Positions 45,501-59,133 of a DNA stretch of 64,000 nucleotides are shown here, piece by piece; positions within the stretch are counted from its first letter, which is position 1, and each line of letters begins with the position of its first letter. The notes below the pieces were generated by a model. That model had not been told where the DNA came from. It saw only the letters and a program-made list of their open reading frames with translations, and made no database searches. The DNA comes from Agrostemma githago. Lineage: Eukaryota > Streptophyta > Magnoliopsida > Caryophyllales > Caryophyllaceae. A program made the position numbers and the translations under genes. The stretch spans positions 56,485,701 through 56,549,700 of the forward strand of contig OY288247.1 in NCBI GenBank assembly GCA_958450325.1, written 5' to 3'.

Positions 45501-47033
45501 TGCAACGTACCATTTCAGATTCAAGTCCGCGGGAAGCAATGTCATCACTGAGGAGTCGCATCCGTGGTGGGGGGGATGGTCTCGGGTGCACTTTGGATTT
45601 CGGTGACATTGACACTAAAGCGCTGACCGTGTCAAAAACATTCCGCACCAACCAACTACTGTTAAGCAATCTCCCGAATTTACGGAAGCATGTAGCGGAC
45701 TATAGCCTGCTCGATGATTATGTTTATCCCAACGAGTAAGCTTCCTTTTCAACTGTCTGGTTTCTTATTTGGGGTGACCTACCTACCCACTGATAACGAG
45801 TTAATACGATCCATTTTACCGAATTCAATGAGCTGCTAGCAAATTACGGGAAGGACGCAAAGATATCTCGATCGGACATACTGACCATGCTCCCTGACAC
45901 GGACATGTCGTCTTCCGTCCTAGAGTGCTGGTCGATGCTCCTCAGTCGTATTTCCGCTGCAAACCCAGGGGACGGAACTCTTCCAACAATGACGTTCATG
46001 GGGTTACGCCACTCGGTATGCACTAACCCCCACTATTACTATTTCTACGTTACTTTTTCTTTGAAATTAGTCTGCACTACGCTTGAAACTTTAATTCAAT
46101 TATTTAGGAACTTCAAATCTCAACTTCCGAAATTTTTTAACTCACTCCATTCGTAACGCTAATGTAAGAAGTAAATAAGTGTCTGCATTACGCTTACTTA
46201 AGAACTTTTTCCGAAACTTTAACTCAACTGTGGTGCAACTTTACATGGTCATTATATTTTCCGTCTCATTTATATTTTCTAAATTCCGCAGGACGTGATT
46301 ACAAATCTTATAGAGACTTTCGACCAAGCAACCCCTTTAGATTCCCTGCAGGAAAAGCTTTTCAAATTTTGGGACGTGTTCATCAAAGATTGTCGTCCAG
46401 CAGTCAATTTGCAGTCCGACCTTATTTTTCTTCCAGTCAACATCAACCAATACTTTGTCTGCATTTGTCTCAACTTCAAGAAACAAACAGTCGACGTTCT
46501 GGACCACTACCTACACCCTGACTTCCCAAACTCCGACGTCTACAAGGCTGCATACATTGTTGTAAGTATTAACTATGATCAACCTACTATATCGTACTAG
46601 AAAATATTACAATCTGCTATGAGCTGACGCAGCTTACTCCTATTTACCGCAGGCAGTTGGAATGAGTGACTACTTAGAAGTGAAGGGGGTTACCAAGGCC
46701 ACCCAGCTCCCCTCATTCGAAATAAGACAGATTAAAATGGAGTGGCAGAGTAATGTCATCAATCAAAAAGAGTCCGGTTTGTTTACAATGATGCACATGC
46801 TCCTGCATGAGGGTGAGGAGGAGATGCCACCCCACGAAGACCTACAACGTAAGGTCTGCAGGCGATTCCTCATAGTCCAGCTCACTGCCACACTCATTCT
46901 CTCAGACTACAACAAAGAACGGAAAACAATCCGCAAACAGCTCGACAAGTTCAACGCGGAAAAAGAAAACATTTGGGATATTTTGAAGGAGAAACGTAAG
47001 GCTCCAAAGGTGTACAATAGTCGTAGGAAGTAA
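42516..47033 (+). CDS. Ulp1-like (C48 peptidase family) transposon protein with altered catalytic residues
   Basis: Related to SUMO/ubiquitin-like proteases carried by plant MULEs. Exons I place: 42,516-43,565, 44,933-45,735, about 45,820-46,015, 46,292-46,561 and 46,653-47,033. Introns 1, 3 and 4 are clean GT-AG in phase. I could not find an AG acceptor in phase for exon 3. Exon 1 carries the N-terminal plant-specific region (SIGFGGLLDFKI ... DVHDCFLLPRGPNQ). Exon 2 is acidic and repetitive. Exons 4-5 carry the protease fold. At the catalytic positions His is Gln (46,448-46,450, NQYF), Asp is kept (46,502-46,504, VLDH), and Cys is Ser (46,773-46,775, KESGLF). It is therefore probably not an active cysteine protease. 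Intron 1 carries a tandem array. The upstream frame from 42,387 is not needed. Confidence 0.75.
43620..44770. repeat. Tandem array in intron 1, about 395 bp higher-order unit
   Basis: Nine monomers of about 118-136 bp contain GTTCTGCGACAGGCCA and AGTTTCAAATCCATTGAAC. Every third monomer matches best, giving a repeating trimer of about 395 bp (starts near 43,898, 44,292, 44,687). Confidence 0.85.
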
Positions 47034-47389
47034 TTCCACATTCATGGATTCTTAACTTTCTGTTTTCGGCAACCAAAACTTTGACCCGCCACTATGTATT
47101 TTGCCCGAAACTCGAATTTCCTCTTTGTCGTTTGTAATCAAAACAACGGGCTACTTAGCAACAGTTTTCCCCCAAAACTGACAAACGCTATATGCCTATT
47201 TTCCTTGTTCAATATTTACCTATTATTGTTTTTGAAACTTCAATTCGACTATAACATAACTTCAGCACATAACTTTCACAACTTCAATAATTAACTGCTG
47301 CACATCATCTGCCGCTAAAACCAAAATACTCCACGCCTGAAACTTCACATCAAAAACATTACAACTTTAACTCTAACAATGCGACACTT

Positions 47390-48150
47390 CAGAATCGTGT
47401 CCCCTTAATTTGCGTAGCATACCATTCGTTCTAAAAATATTGACATTGCGATGTAGTAATGTTAAAGTTCTGCGACAGGCCACTGAAGTTTTAAATGCAC
47501 TGAATTAAAGTTGTATGCTCAAAAATATATCTGAGATTTCTTCTAATGTTAAACTTCTAATGTCAAGAATATATCTGAGATTTCTTCTAATGTTAAAGTT
47601 CTGCGACAGGTCTCTGAAGTTGTAAATCCGTTGAATTAAAGTTGCATGCTCAAACATATCTAAGATTTCTGTTAATGTTAAACTACTCACAAAAAGAGCT
47701 GAACTCGTTCAAATAAGATTAAAATTGGGATTTAGTAGTTTTAAAGTTCTTCAATAGGCCACTAAAGTTTCAAATACATTAAACTAAAGTTGCATGTTCA
47801 AACATATCTACGATTTCTATTAATGTTAAACTTCTCACAACAAGAGCTGAACTCATTCAAATAACATTGAAATTGCGATTTCGTAGTATTAAAGTTCTGC
47901 GACAGCCCACTGAAATTCTAAATCCACTGAATTAAAGTTGCATGCTCAAACATATCTAAGATTTCTTCTAATGTTAAACTACTCACAAAAAGAGCTGAAC
48001 TCGTTCAAATAAGATTAAAATTGGGATTTAGTAGTTTTAAAGTTCTTCGACAGGCCACTGAAGTTTCAAATACATTGAACTAAAGTTCCATGCTCAAACA
48101 TATCTAAGACTTCTTCTACTGTTAAACTTCTCACAAAAGTAGCTGAAATT
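47390..48150. repeat. Second copy of the same tandem array, between the two genes
   Basis: Five monomers of 133-149 bp with GTTCTGCGACAGGCCACTGAAG and CATGCTCAAACATATCT motifs. They are clearly related to the intron array but lack its trimer order. The stretch 47,034-47,389 before it is untranslated AT-rich sequence. Confidence 0.82.
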
Positions 48151-48219
48151 ACTAAATTTGTAAAGGAATTTAACTGACATTAATATTCCTGATCACTGAA
48201 CTCACAAACCCGTCGCTCC

Positions 48220-51033
48220 TTACTCTACGACGTTGTCGTCGACAAAGTCAGAAACTTCGTCCTCGGACGGTGGATGCTCCGCAAATGGGTTAGGACCATT
48301 TCTCTTATCATGATGAGCCATTCGTTTGCAGTTCTTGCACAGCCGCTTAGGTTTTCTCGCAAGGGCAGCTGCCTTCGTCTTTGTTGACAACATCCTCTTC
48401 CCACTACCTTTAGTCTTCGACTTTCGTGGAGGCAGAATAGTTATTTCAGTAGTAGACGTACAACCAAGCAATTTCTCGAACTCCTGTTCCTTTGTCAGTG
48501 GCTCGGCAGGCTTACCAACGCTATCGATAAATGACCTAACCACTTCCCTCAGTTTCTGAACATCTTCCTTACCCAAAGCACGAACCACGCCAACTGCTTC
48601 GTGAAACTCAGACCACAGCTTCGTCATCTCTAACTGTTTTTCATCTACCCCGCCGACAAAATTTCCTCCCGATGCGTCAACCGACCACCTACGACACACG
48701 TAAGCTGCTGGTATCGTCTTCTGCCCATGTGAGGTCAAAATCCAAATAACATGTCTGCATAGAATCCCTCTTCTTTCATACAATGTACAGGTACACGTCG
48801 CCTCCATCAACTCTGACACAGGAAAAATAACTTCAATCACTTACCAAAGTAACTTTGGAAACCAAAACTGGAACTGCAACAGTCCAAAAAACAACTGTAA
48901 ACAAATAAGTAGCATACCTGGGTTATAACGAACAACGTAAACTCGATTCCTAGATTGATCCTTCACCGTAGTAACCTCAACCCCTCCACTCACCTCAAAG
49001 CCACGTACCGTGCACGTGTCAATAGAATGCTTCACCTCGGTCTGGAATTCACTAAATACTTCGTGAGTATACAGCTTCGCACCATCAGCTTCAATAGCTA
49101 AATGAGTCTGCAACTTAGGCCTCGAGTGCTTGTTCTCATTGTCAAGCTTCTTCTGAGTATGCCTTTGCTGCTCCATCGCGCTTTCGTAGCGCATCCAAAA
49201 CTCCACCAAAGTACCAGACTTGCCTTCAAACCTCTTGAAGAAACTATTTGCACTCTCCGACCTTTGCGTTGTTCTCATAACGCTGCTCATTCGTATCTCT
49301 CGGCAATGAGCCATGACCCACTGCTTCCTATCGGCAAATGCGGTGTTAAACCAATCAACTTCAGCCACTCCATGTTCCTCCATAATTTCTTTCCACCTGC
49401 AGTCAAACTCTGCGGGTTCAATGGCGTCGTCCCACACAATACCATTTAGCTTATGTATGAACTCCATGTAATCGCTCCTAGTCGAACCATACTTCACAGG
49501 AACCTTATTCATTATGTGCCACATACAGAACCGATGCCTCGCTTTCTTAAAGACAAACGCCACAGAGCTAATAATACCAGGATCTTGGTCCGTTATTATG
49601 TATTCCGGTTCCTTCCCCCCCATTGCGTCCATAAAACGAGTGAACACCCAATTGAAGGACTCCGTGTTCTCGCGAGCAATGAGGGCACCACCAAATGTCA
49701 CCGACCTTTTGTGATTGTCAACCCCAGTGAACGGAGTGAAAATCATCGAGTACATGTTCGTCCCATATGTAGGATCAAAGGACACAGCATCCCCAAACAT
49801 TTCGTAGTTCCTCCTACCAACACCGTCGACCCAAATAACCCTACATAAGCTACCATCAGCTGCCAGTTCGTAGTCAAAATAAAACCCTTCCCGGTTAGCC
49901 ACCATTTCTTTAAAATTATCTATGAAAAGCTGTCCATCCCGTTCATGAAGATAACACTTAAGATCCCTACCAAAATTCTTGAAGTCATTTAAGCTAGCAC
50001 CAATATTCTCAAATCCATTCACATGCTCCTTAACCATAGCGTATGTACGTGTCGGCCCAATTTTCAACTGCAAAAAAGAATAATTTCATAAATGACGGTA
50101 CGTCAACAAACAAAAAATTTTAGGTACGTCCACCACTGACTCTACAGAACTACAACATTTTATACTTGAAACTCCACCACTGAATCTATGAAACTTTAAT
50201 TACTGACATAGTACTCTATGAAACTTTAATTACTGACATAGTACTCTATTACACACTTTCATTTAACTACAACTCCAGTACAGTCTACTTACAACTTCAG
50301 TAACTAACATTTGAAACTTCAATAACTACACTTACTTCACGACATCAACAGGAATCAAAGAACTTACTCGAGAGTTGTAAACTATCAACTGCTTGTGGTA
50401 GGCGGACAAGTTACGGGACAGCTTCTGGAACTCTCTTTCCACCTCAGAATAGAGTTCATGGTAATGACCTTCCCTGAATTCCGAAATAACTACCGCACCG
50501 CCCTTCGCAAGTAACTTGATACGTGCATTACAGCCCACCCGTGTCACCTTTGACCCACGTATCGTAGTAACAGGAGAACTCTCATCCTCCAATGCAGATT
50601 TCTTCGACTTCAACTTCGCGGACATCGCTACCACATCACCTACGGAACTTTTCTTCTCCTCACAGGACTCCGTATTCTTCGGTACGTACGGGAATCCCTC
50701 CCGATTGCAAACTATCAGCTGAGAATTTAGCGTACCGTCCCGAAACCTCTTCGTCGACCACCGACGCACATCAAAACCACAAGCAAGACCATACGACTCA
50801 TAAAACTCAACCGCCTTCTCAACGTTCGCAAACTGCTGGCCTACAAACGGCGTCAAATCCTTCGAAACTACCCTACTGTACTCGACCGCACGCACCTCCT
50901 CCGTCACTGGGGACAATAATTACAGAAATAATTATAGAAATAAAAAACACACAAAACTTCATAAAAGATTAAAGCAACTACAAGTAAAAATAAACATACC
51001 AGGGGGCACTTCAACAATCTCCAAATTCTCCAT
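48220..51033 (-). CDS. FAR1-type MULE transposase (four exons, 771 residues)
   Basis: The catalytic transposase of element E. Minus-strand exons are 51,033-51,000, 50,906-50,368, 50,067-48,918 and 48,812-48,220. All introns are GT-AG, phases match, and the sum is 772 codons with stop TAA at 48,222-48,220. The start MENLEIVEVPP lies in a short first exon. A FAR1/WRKY-GCM1-type zinc finger covers about residues 25-150. The MULE DDE domain shows D289 (SFDPTYGTN), D351 (IITDQD), C373-x2-H376 (CMWH) and E462 (TTQRSESAN). A SWIM zinc finger follows with C581, C583, C593 and H595. The tail is lysine-rich, then acidic. All expected catalytic residues are present and there is no stop or frameshift. 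FAR1-family host transcription factors share this fold, but the terminal repeats mark this one as a transposase. Confidence 0.9.
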
Positions 51034-51456
51034 TCCAATTTAATACTACGATCGGGATCGACAGCCGGCTTGACAACGAAATCGGTAAAAGTTTGGAAGC
51101 CTCTGCTTTCGATTCTGAAGCACCGACAAATAACAGAACCGAAGAGCCAAAGACAATTTAACTGAAATGGTGATGATGAAGTACGAAATTCCATCATCAA
51201 TTGAATACCGCTCATATTTAAGGATGAGTTAATCATCACTGAAGATGACATTGGAATGCCGCACGGTATTGATATCCTCGTGAAATGGTTTCTCGTGAGA
51301 AACAATTACCTGTTAATTACACCCACCTAATTATCATATTCTTTTCTAATTCATTCTTAGAATCAATCTTAACCGTCCACCCAAGATGCATCCAATGGCC
51401 AGATTTTGGACTTAGGACCTTAATTTTAATCTAGGCCTTATTAGAACTCCCCTCTA
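51034..51456. other. Element E right end: transposase leader and terminal repeat
   Basis: It contains the likely promoter and leader of the minus-strand gene and, from about 51,400, the inverted repeat ending in ACTCCCCTCT. There is no other gene. Confidence 0.5.
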
Positions 51457-51468
51457 TATATATATATG

Positions 51469-51500
<32 letters not shown>

Positions 51501-51501
51501 T
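51457..51501. repeat. (TA)n between elements E and F1
   Basis: TA units with two TGTA variants. Shared boundary. Confidence 0.9.
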
Positions 51502-53255
51502 AGAAGTAGGCTCTTTTGCATTTCCTACATTTTCCTACAATTTACCTACTGATCCTGACCATCAAATACAGTTAAATCAAAGGCCAAGATTAAATGAGAA
51601 CATCACGTTAATCCTTCCCCAAACTCTTTACTCCACCAATAGAAAGAAAACCTAATCCCCAACCTAATTCACAACATCACGTTAAACAAACGAAACTCTT
51701 TACTCCATCAAAAGAAACCTTGACAATTCTGGCAAATTCGTTCCAAACACTTTACTCCATCAATTTGTGCGTTGATTTCCAGCAAAAGAAACCCTTTACT
51801 CCATCAATTAGGTATTTTCGATTTAATTTTCATTCTGATTTCGTAGTGCAGAGTTTCGTTCTGATTCCTGATTTCGTCAATTTTCTAATCGTCAATTCGT
51901 TCTAATCGTCAATTTTCTAATTTCGTTCTGATTTTTGATTTTCTGATTTCGTTCTGATTCCTAATTTTGTCAAATTCGTCAATCTAATTGTCAATCTGAT
52001 TGGGCAATTCGTTCTAAATTAAACACTCATTCACAAAATTTTCATAAAATTGCAATTCGTTTGCTACAGATTTCATAAAATTGACGAGTTTGTTCACATA
52101 ATTTTTGTACTGTATGATTTTTTTTTCAATTTATTTAGTATTGTTCAACTTAGTATTGTTCAATTTTTTCAATTTATTTAGTACTGCGTTTATCAGTCTG
52201 CGTTCAATTTATTAGTCTACGTTATCAGTCTGCATTTTTTTTCAAATTTTTTGAACTTAGAATTTACTGCGTTTCAATACTAGGGTTTGATGGTCTTCAT
52301 GTTAATTCGTTGAGTTTTTAGGGTTTACTGAACTTGTTATTGCAATACTTGAATATGAACAATGAAATACTTGAATTTGAACATTGAAATAACTACATAT
52401 TATTTCATAGCAAGAATTTTTTGTTTTGGTACATTATTATTACTATGAAATACCCAATTATTTTATTATGTTATTCCACTTATTCTATACTATTGTTGCA
52501 GTTATTCTATATTATTCTTGAATTTATTTCATTATATTAGTAACTATGTTTTATAATCAGAGTTATTTTATAGTGTTTTTATAGTTATTCTATAGCACAT
52601 ATGTGATTATTGTACTTCAATATTTTTTTGTACTATAATTAACTCCCTCTTTGTTGTTTTCTTTCAGTGAAGTTTCTGTTGCTGGATGCACCTTCAATGA
52701 TATCCAAGATGTTTCATCCCAATACAATAACGCGCGTTATTCATTACAATAATTGAGTTTCTACATTGGCTTAATAATTACGTAAAAACATATAACATTA
52801 TTTTAAAACAGATTATATTTGAGTGTCGGCCAAATATAACAACATGAGTTATTCATTACAATAACCAAGTTTCTACTTTAGAATAACCAAGTAAAATCAT
52901 ATAACATTATTATAAAGTTAATTATATTTGAATTTCATCTCAATACAATAACACGATTTATAATAACTGAGTTTCTACATTGGAATAACTACGTAACATC
53001 AGATAACATTATTCTATTGAGTTTCATCTCAATACAATTACACAAGTTATTCAATACAATAACTGACTTTCTACATTGAAATCATTACGTATTTACATTG
53101 AAATAACCTGATAACATTATTCTCAGTAAACAATTGAGTTAACTATAAAATAACTACGTTTCTTCATTAAAATAATCTTGTTTGTACATCGAAATAACTA
53201 TAAAGATCTGAGAAAAAAATGCTTTGGGATTTAGAGAGTTTTAATCTCAGCTCTT
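51502..53255 (+). mobile_element. Element F1: non-coding TIR element, left arm of a giant inverted repeat
   Basis: It begins AGAAGTAGGCTCTTTTGCATTT. Its interior (52,330-53,250) reappears inverted at 53,336-54,240 with only scattered differences, for example CTTGAATATGAACAATGAAATA. The right end lacks about 70 bases of terminus compared with F2. A CTTTCAG/TGAAGTTTCTG acceptor-like site at about 52,668 hints at gene-derived sequence. No ORF of note. Confidence 0.6.
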
Positions 53256-53263
53256 ATATATAT

Positions 53264-55015
<1,752 letters not shown>

Positions 55016-55290
55016 TCTTATGAGTCATTCTCTATATATGAGTCCCTAAGTCCTCATCCCATCCATTGAATGGATGAGAATGGATGGACAAGATGCATCC
55101 TAATATTTACATTAAAAAAAAGGGGGAGATACTGCTTCCTAAAATAACTCCCATAATTTTAGGAAACAATAACATCACGTTCATTCACTCATTCATTCAT
55201 AATCGAACAATTGTCTGCCAAATTTTCAATCTTGCAAGACCAATAATGTCGGACTTCCTTACGGTTGTCACTCGACACTCATAAGTATGG
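55016..55290. mobile_element. Left end of a further (TA)n-associated element
   Basis: GGCTCTTATGAGTCATTC and a CATCCATTGAATGGATG palindrome follow the TA/GA tract. The layout is like the starts of X, E and F, but no right end was found, so this is a fragment or a misread. No supported ORF. Confidence 0.3.
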
Positions 55291-56534
55291 GTAAGTATAA
55301 ATGTGAGGATAAGAAAGAATAAAGACACTCACTCGACTTATGAAATATGCATGCAATCGAATATGAAATCAATCTCCCCAATCAAATACGTGTTCCACCA
55401 ATCAGGACCGTAGTACATGCCAAGGACTTATAAAGGGTGGCTTGTATGTGAGGGAATAAAATGGATTGTGCTTAAATCACGTATGGAAATGTGGGGCTAA
55501 GACCAGTAGTCGCAGCTACACAATAAAAACTATCCATCTAAAAACCTCATCTGTGAATTCCGGCCATTAACTAGAAGTAAAACTCAAAAGAGCGTAAGAG
55601 GGAATTTTGTCATCCTCTAAATTATAATTCAACTCTAGTTACAACATCTCGACCGTTCCCCGAAATATTACAAGAAGCATATATGTATTTTTCTTTTCTT
55701 TTTCTTGGAATTTTTCTTCTTTTTCTAACTCCATATTTTTTTCTGTTTCTTTCTTTATTTTTCATGCTTCTATATTTTTTCAATTCAGATAAGGGGAAGT
55801 GAATACAAAGTCACATAACAATATTACACACTATGATCCAAAAGATGTAAAAATCCCAAAATATGATCTATTAGTGAAGTAATTCCAATTATGTTCACTA
55901 CGACTGTCCTGGTAAGGTTGGCTATTCTAGGTTGTAGCTGATTGATATATAATAAAAACAGGCTTACAAAAGCTGAAATGGGCTGAACAAAGGAAAATGA
56001 CCTAAATCTACAGAGTAGTAAAAATGGGTCGTTTTGGCTATGTGGAGCTCATCAAAAACAGAAATGCCTTTCCTCATGTACCTCTTCCTGAAACCAAACA
56101 CGTATTCAATATCAAGAGACGGACGTCATATTTATGCAAATTTATGTTACACATTCCATAAGGAGAAACCACTCAATTCCTAAATATAAATGAGACCAAT
56201 TATGAATGCTACTGGTCTAGGAAGCTCTAAATCCTAAGAATTTTTGTGGTTTGCCGACAAAATGGTCAAATTTACTCATTTGGCAATCAACAGTTTAATA
56301 GGCACTCATATCAAAATCATCTCATCACAAGTATTACATGCATTCAGGTACGGAGTCAGCTGTCAATTAGGAGAAATCATGTAAAACGCAATGTCATCAT
56401 CGTCGTTTTGCATGTTTCACATCAGACACAAGATAGACACAAAGCGCACAAAATAAAAATCTTTTTGAATTTTTCTTTTTTTTCAATTTTTTTTTGGATT
56501 TTTAGAATTTTTGAAAGCGGTAAAAGCACACAAA

Positions 56535-56575
56535 CTCTCCCCCAAACCTAAATGTCACAGTGTTCTCAATGTGAC
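56535..56575 (-). other. Hairpin and polypurine tract of the Athila-type element
   Basis: On the minus strand, GTCACA - TTGAGAACAC - TGTGAC is followed by ATTTAGGTTTGGGGGAGAG. The arrangement and the TGAGAACA loop match the internal module of element A (6,737-6,776, loop TGAGGACA). Confidence 0.6.
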
Positions 56576-56719
56576 TCTACAGCATATAAGACAGGAAATT
56601 CCACAGCCAATCCTAAGGACAACTTGACCTAAGGGGAAAAAAAATCTAAGAAAGCAATAAAGACAGAAATAAAAAGGAAAGAAAGTACCGTATATACAAT
56701 GATAGCTCCCGCAAACTGG

Positions 56720-58262
56720 CTAATCAGCCATATCATCCTCTCCACCGGTCCCAGATGGACCGGCTCCAGTATCGCCCTGACCTGAGCTGCTAGTGCCACC
56801 CTGCTGAACCGGATGTCTCAGACCTCGCAGCCACTACGCTCCTAGCCCGCCGTAGGTGTGCCCGTAGTCCGGACCCCAAGCAGCTGAATCAATCCCGTAG
56901 TCGTGGAAAATACCACTGGTGTCACCCGGACCTCTCCAGTAAGTCGGGTGGTGAGGGGTCGAGATCCCTAGAGTAGTCATATACTCTTGGATCTCGCGGT
57001 TGACGAGGCTCTAATTAATCCCCTCGTGAATCCGGCGTTGGTGCTCATAAACAGGGTCATACATAAATGGCTACGGGTGCGGGAACTCGGCACCCGGAGT
57101 GTGGAATGGGAAAGTCGGGGTGGGTGTAGGTGTGTGCCTAGGGGGCTCGATCTCGTCGGGTTCGATCTCTACGCGAACCCTGCGTCGAGGGGGTTGAACG
57201 CCCTCGTCAAAATTGAAGAGCTCCTCAGGAATGAGGTAGCTCTGTGGCTCGGTTGTGTCCTCACCTGCGAGACTGGGTTGCAAGGCAAGGAGTGGTGGTA
57301 GGATTGTCTCTTCGGCAACCAGGAGTTTCATCTAAACCTTGTCTTGGATGCGCCACAGAAAGTTTGGGGAATCGCCCCGAATCCACTTCAACGTGGAGGT
57401 GAGAAAGCTACGTCCTAGCAAAGGGACGTGCTCAGTGAGACTCTCAAAAATGGTTGTTTCCCTAAAATCCTCAATATAGCGTTTTGCTAGCGCAGTGACA
57501 ATGGCGCCACAGGCGAGCGGTCCAGATCCACTAATCTGCCGCTCGATATCGACACAGATCATAACCGGTGCACTGAATGCATTCAGGGATCGCTTAAAAG
57601 GGTTGAGGTTGTGTCCCAAAATCAATACTTCCAATGAGTGAAGTTTACTCATGTCTGAGCGTAGAAATACCAAATGGCTCAGAATCCGAAAAAACAGGCG
57701 GATGGTGGGGTGCGGGATGGCGTTAAGTGCCACAGCGGTGACACTGACACTACGACCCGAAAATAACTTAAAATAAGGAGGGGCTTTCGAACTATCGGGT
57801 ATGTCGTGGATGTCGGAATACCGGTCATAAGTGAGCCTTAAACATTCGGACAGGGTGCTAAGGGGAATGCGTCGCTCAACATTGTTCAAGCGGAACGATA
57901 TCGTGCTAGCTTGTCTATTGTACTCAAATGAACTAAGAAATTCTAAAGTGATCAGTAGTCGGTAAGATAACTCACGGAGTGTCCATAGTCCACCGCATCC
58001 AGTCATAGACAAGAGCTGCAGCAATTGCTCGATCAAACAAAGCTTAGTATCAAGGCGAACTGTGACAAGAAACATCGGGTTCCATCATCCTTGGTATCAA
58101 GGCAAGTAAACGAGTTCGCTGGGCCTCGTTCCTGCAAACAATCTCCTCATAGCCTGGTACAGGCTGAACAGCTGGGACAACCGAAACATCCGATTCCTCC
58201 GTGCCTTGGCCGATATTCCTATTCCTACCGCAATTCCGGGGTGGATTTCTTCTTCCAGCCAT
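56720..58262 (-). pseudogene. Athila ORF1 / env-like pseudogene
   Basis: This matches the pattern of the Athila ORF-1 family, the extra ORF that follows pol in Athila-lineage elements and is called env-like by position. The start MAGRRNPPRN is at 58,262. Motifs such as LEFLSSFEYN, ISFRLNNVERRIPLSTL and FKLFSGRSVS fit the family. A frameshift lies between 58,075 and 58,050. In-frame stops follow, including TAG at 57,334-57,332, but similarity of frame continues to the TAG at 56,722-56,720 through a Pro-rich and a Gly/Ser-rich tail (GTSSSGQGDTG). It is not translatable. I see no clear signal peptide in it. Confidence 0.68.
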
Positions 58263-58747
58263 GACTATAGCATAATAACAAACAAAATTACACAAAAAAT
58301 CTCACAAAAAACACCTAATCTCGGCCAAAATCAGTCATCATACACAAAAATCGATTTTTGAGCACAAAGTGGTGAAATTAACACAAAATCAAGCATGCAA
58401 TTGGATTAGTATATAACTAAGGATGAAATTAAACTATAAAAACAAGAAAAGAAGTAAGAAATTCACAAACTCAAATTGTACCTCAAGGAGCTCGAAAATG
58501 ACGAGATTAGGAGAAGAGGGGACAAAATTTTCACAAAATAACACCAAGGAACACAAGTAGATACTACTAATTGCAAATTAGAAGCAAAAATCGTGAATTT
58601 TGGTGAAGATTTGATGAATTTGGGAGTGATTTGGGTGAATTTGGGGTTAGGGTTCTTAGGAATTGTGAGGGAGAGGGGTTTTAAACTAAAAACTGATTTA
58701 AAAAGATAATGGGAAACAAGTTAAAGATGGCGAAAAAAACCGGCACT

Positions 58748-58885
58748 GAACCCGGTTCAAGGGCACTCGACCGAGTGAGTCAGGGCACTCGATCGATTGA
58801 ACCCATGAAAAATAGGCAGACACTTTTCCGTCAGGTCACTCGACCGAGTGCCTGGGCCACTCGATCGAGTGACCGCTGTAGCTGC
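58748..58885. repeat. CACTCGACCGAGTG palindromes between pol and the env-like ORF
   Basis: Four units: CACTCGACCGAGTG at 58,764-58,777 and 58,837-58,850, a degenerate CACTCGATCGATTG at about 58,786, and a perfect CACTCGATCGAGTG at 58,858-58,871. The CG-NN-CG core is the same as in the LTR palindromes of A, B, C, G and H, but the arms are different. Confidence 0.75.
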
Positions 58886-59133
58886 TACTCCAAGTTTCTT
58901 CTCTCTTTAATTGCTTCTAAATTCCTGAAATTAAATCAATTAAAATGTAAAATTCCCTTGTCCTCACTCGATAATTAATATTAACTCCCAAATTAGAGCT
59001 ACCAAGCTAACTAAAAATATGAAAGTAAAAAATTGTGGAAAGGGAAATTACATGTTTATACAAGTGGTGCCGGATTGCCTTCCGGTTAGTGCTGGTTTTT
59101 ACGGTCCCGCTCGAGCGGTTTACCTCAATTGGT

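Larger units (their letters stand above)
41591..51456. mobile_element. Element E: Mutator-like element with FAR1-type transposase and Ulp1-like gene
   Basis: The ends are inverted repeats. The left begins AGAGGGGAGATCATATAAG and the right, reversed, AGAGGGGAGTTCTAATAAG. GGTCCTAAGT recurs about 40 bases inside each end. (TA)n flanks both sides. It carries two convergent genes: Ulp1-like at 42,516-47,033 (plus) and FAR1-type transposase at 48,220-51,033 (minus). This pairing is known for Ulp1-carrying MULEs of plants. The 9.9 kb size and complete transposase suggest an autonomous copy. Confidence 0.82.

Noticed and set aside
42516..47033. Host SUMO protease gene
   Set aside because: Same transposon ends, lineage-specific N-terminal region and altered catalytic residues argue against a host gene.
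48220..51033. Host FAR1/FRS transcription factor gene
   Set aside because: The gene lies inside inverted terminal repeats together with an Ulp1-like gene, and the DDE residues are intact, so a transposase is the better reading.
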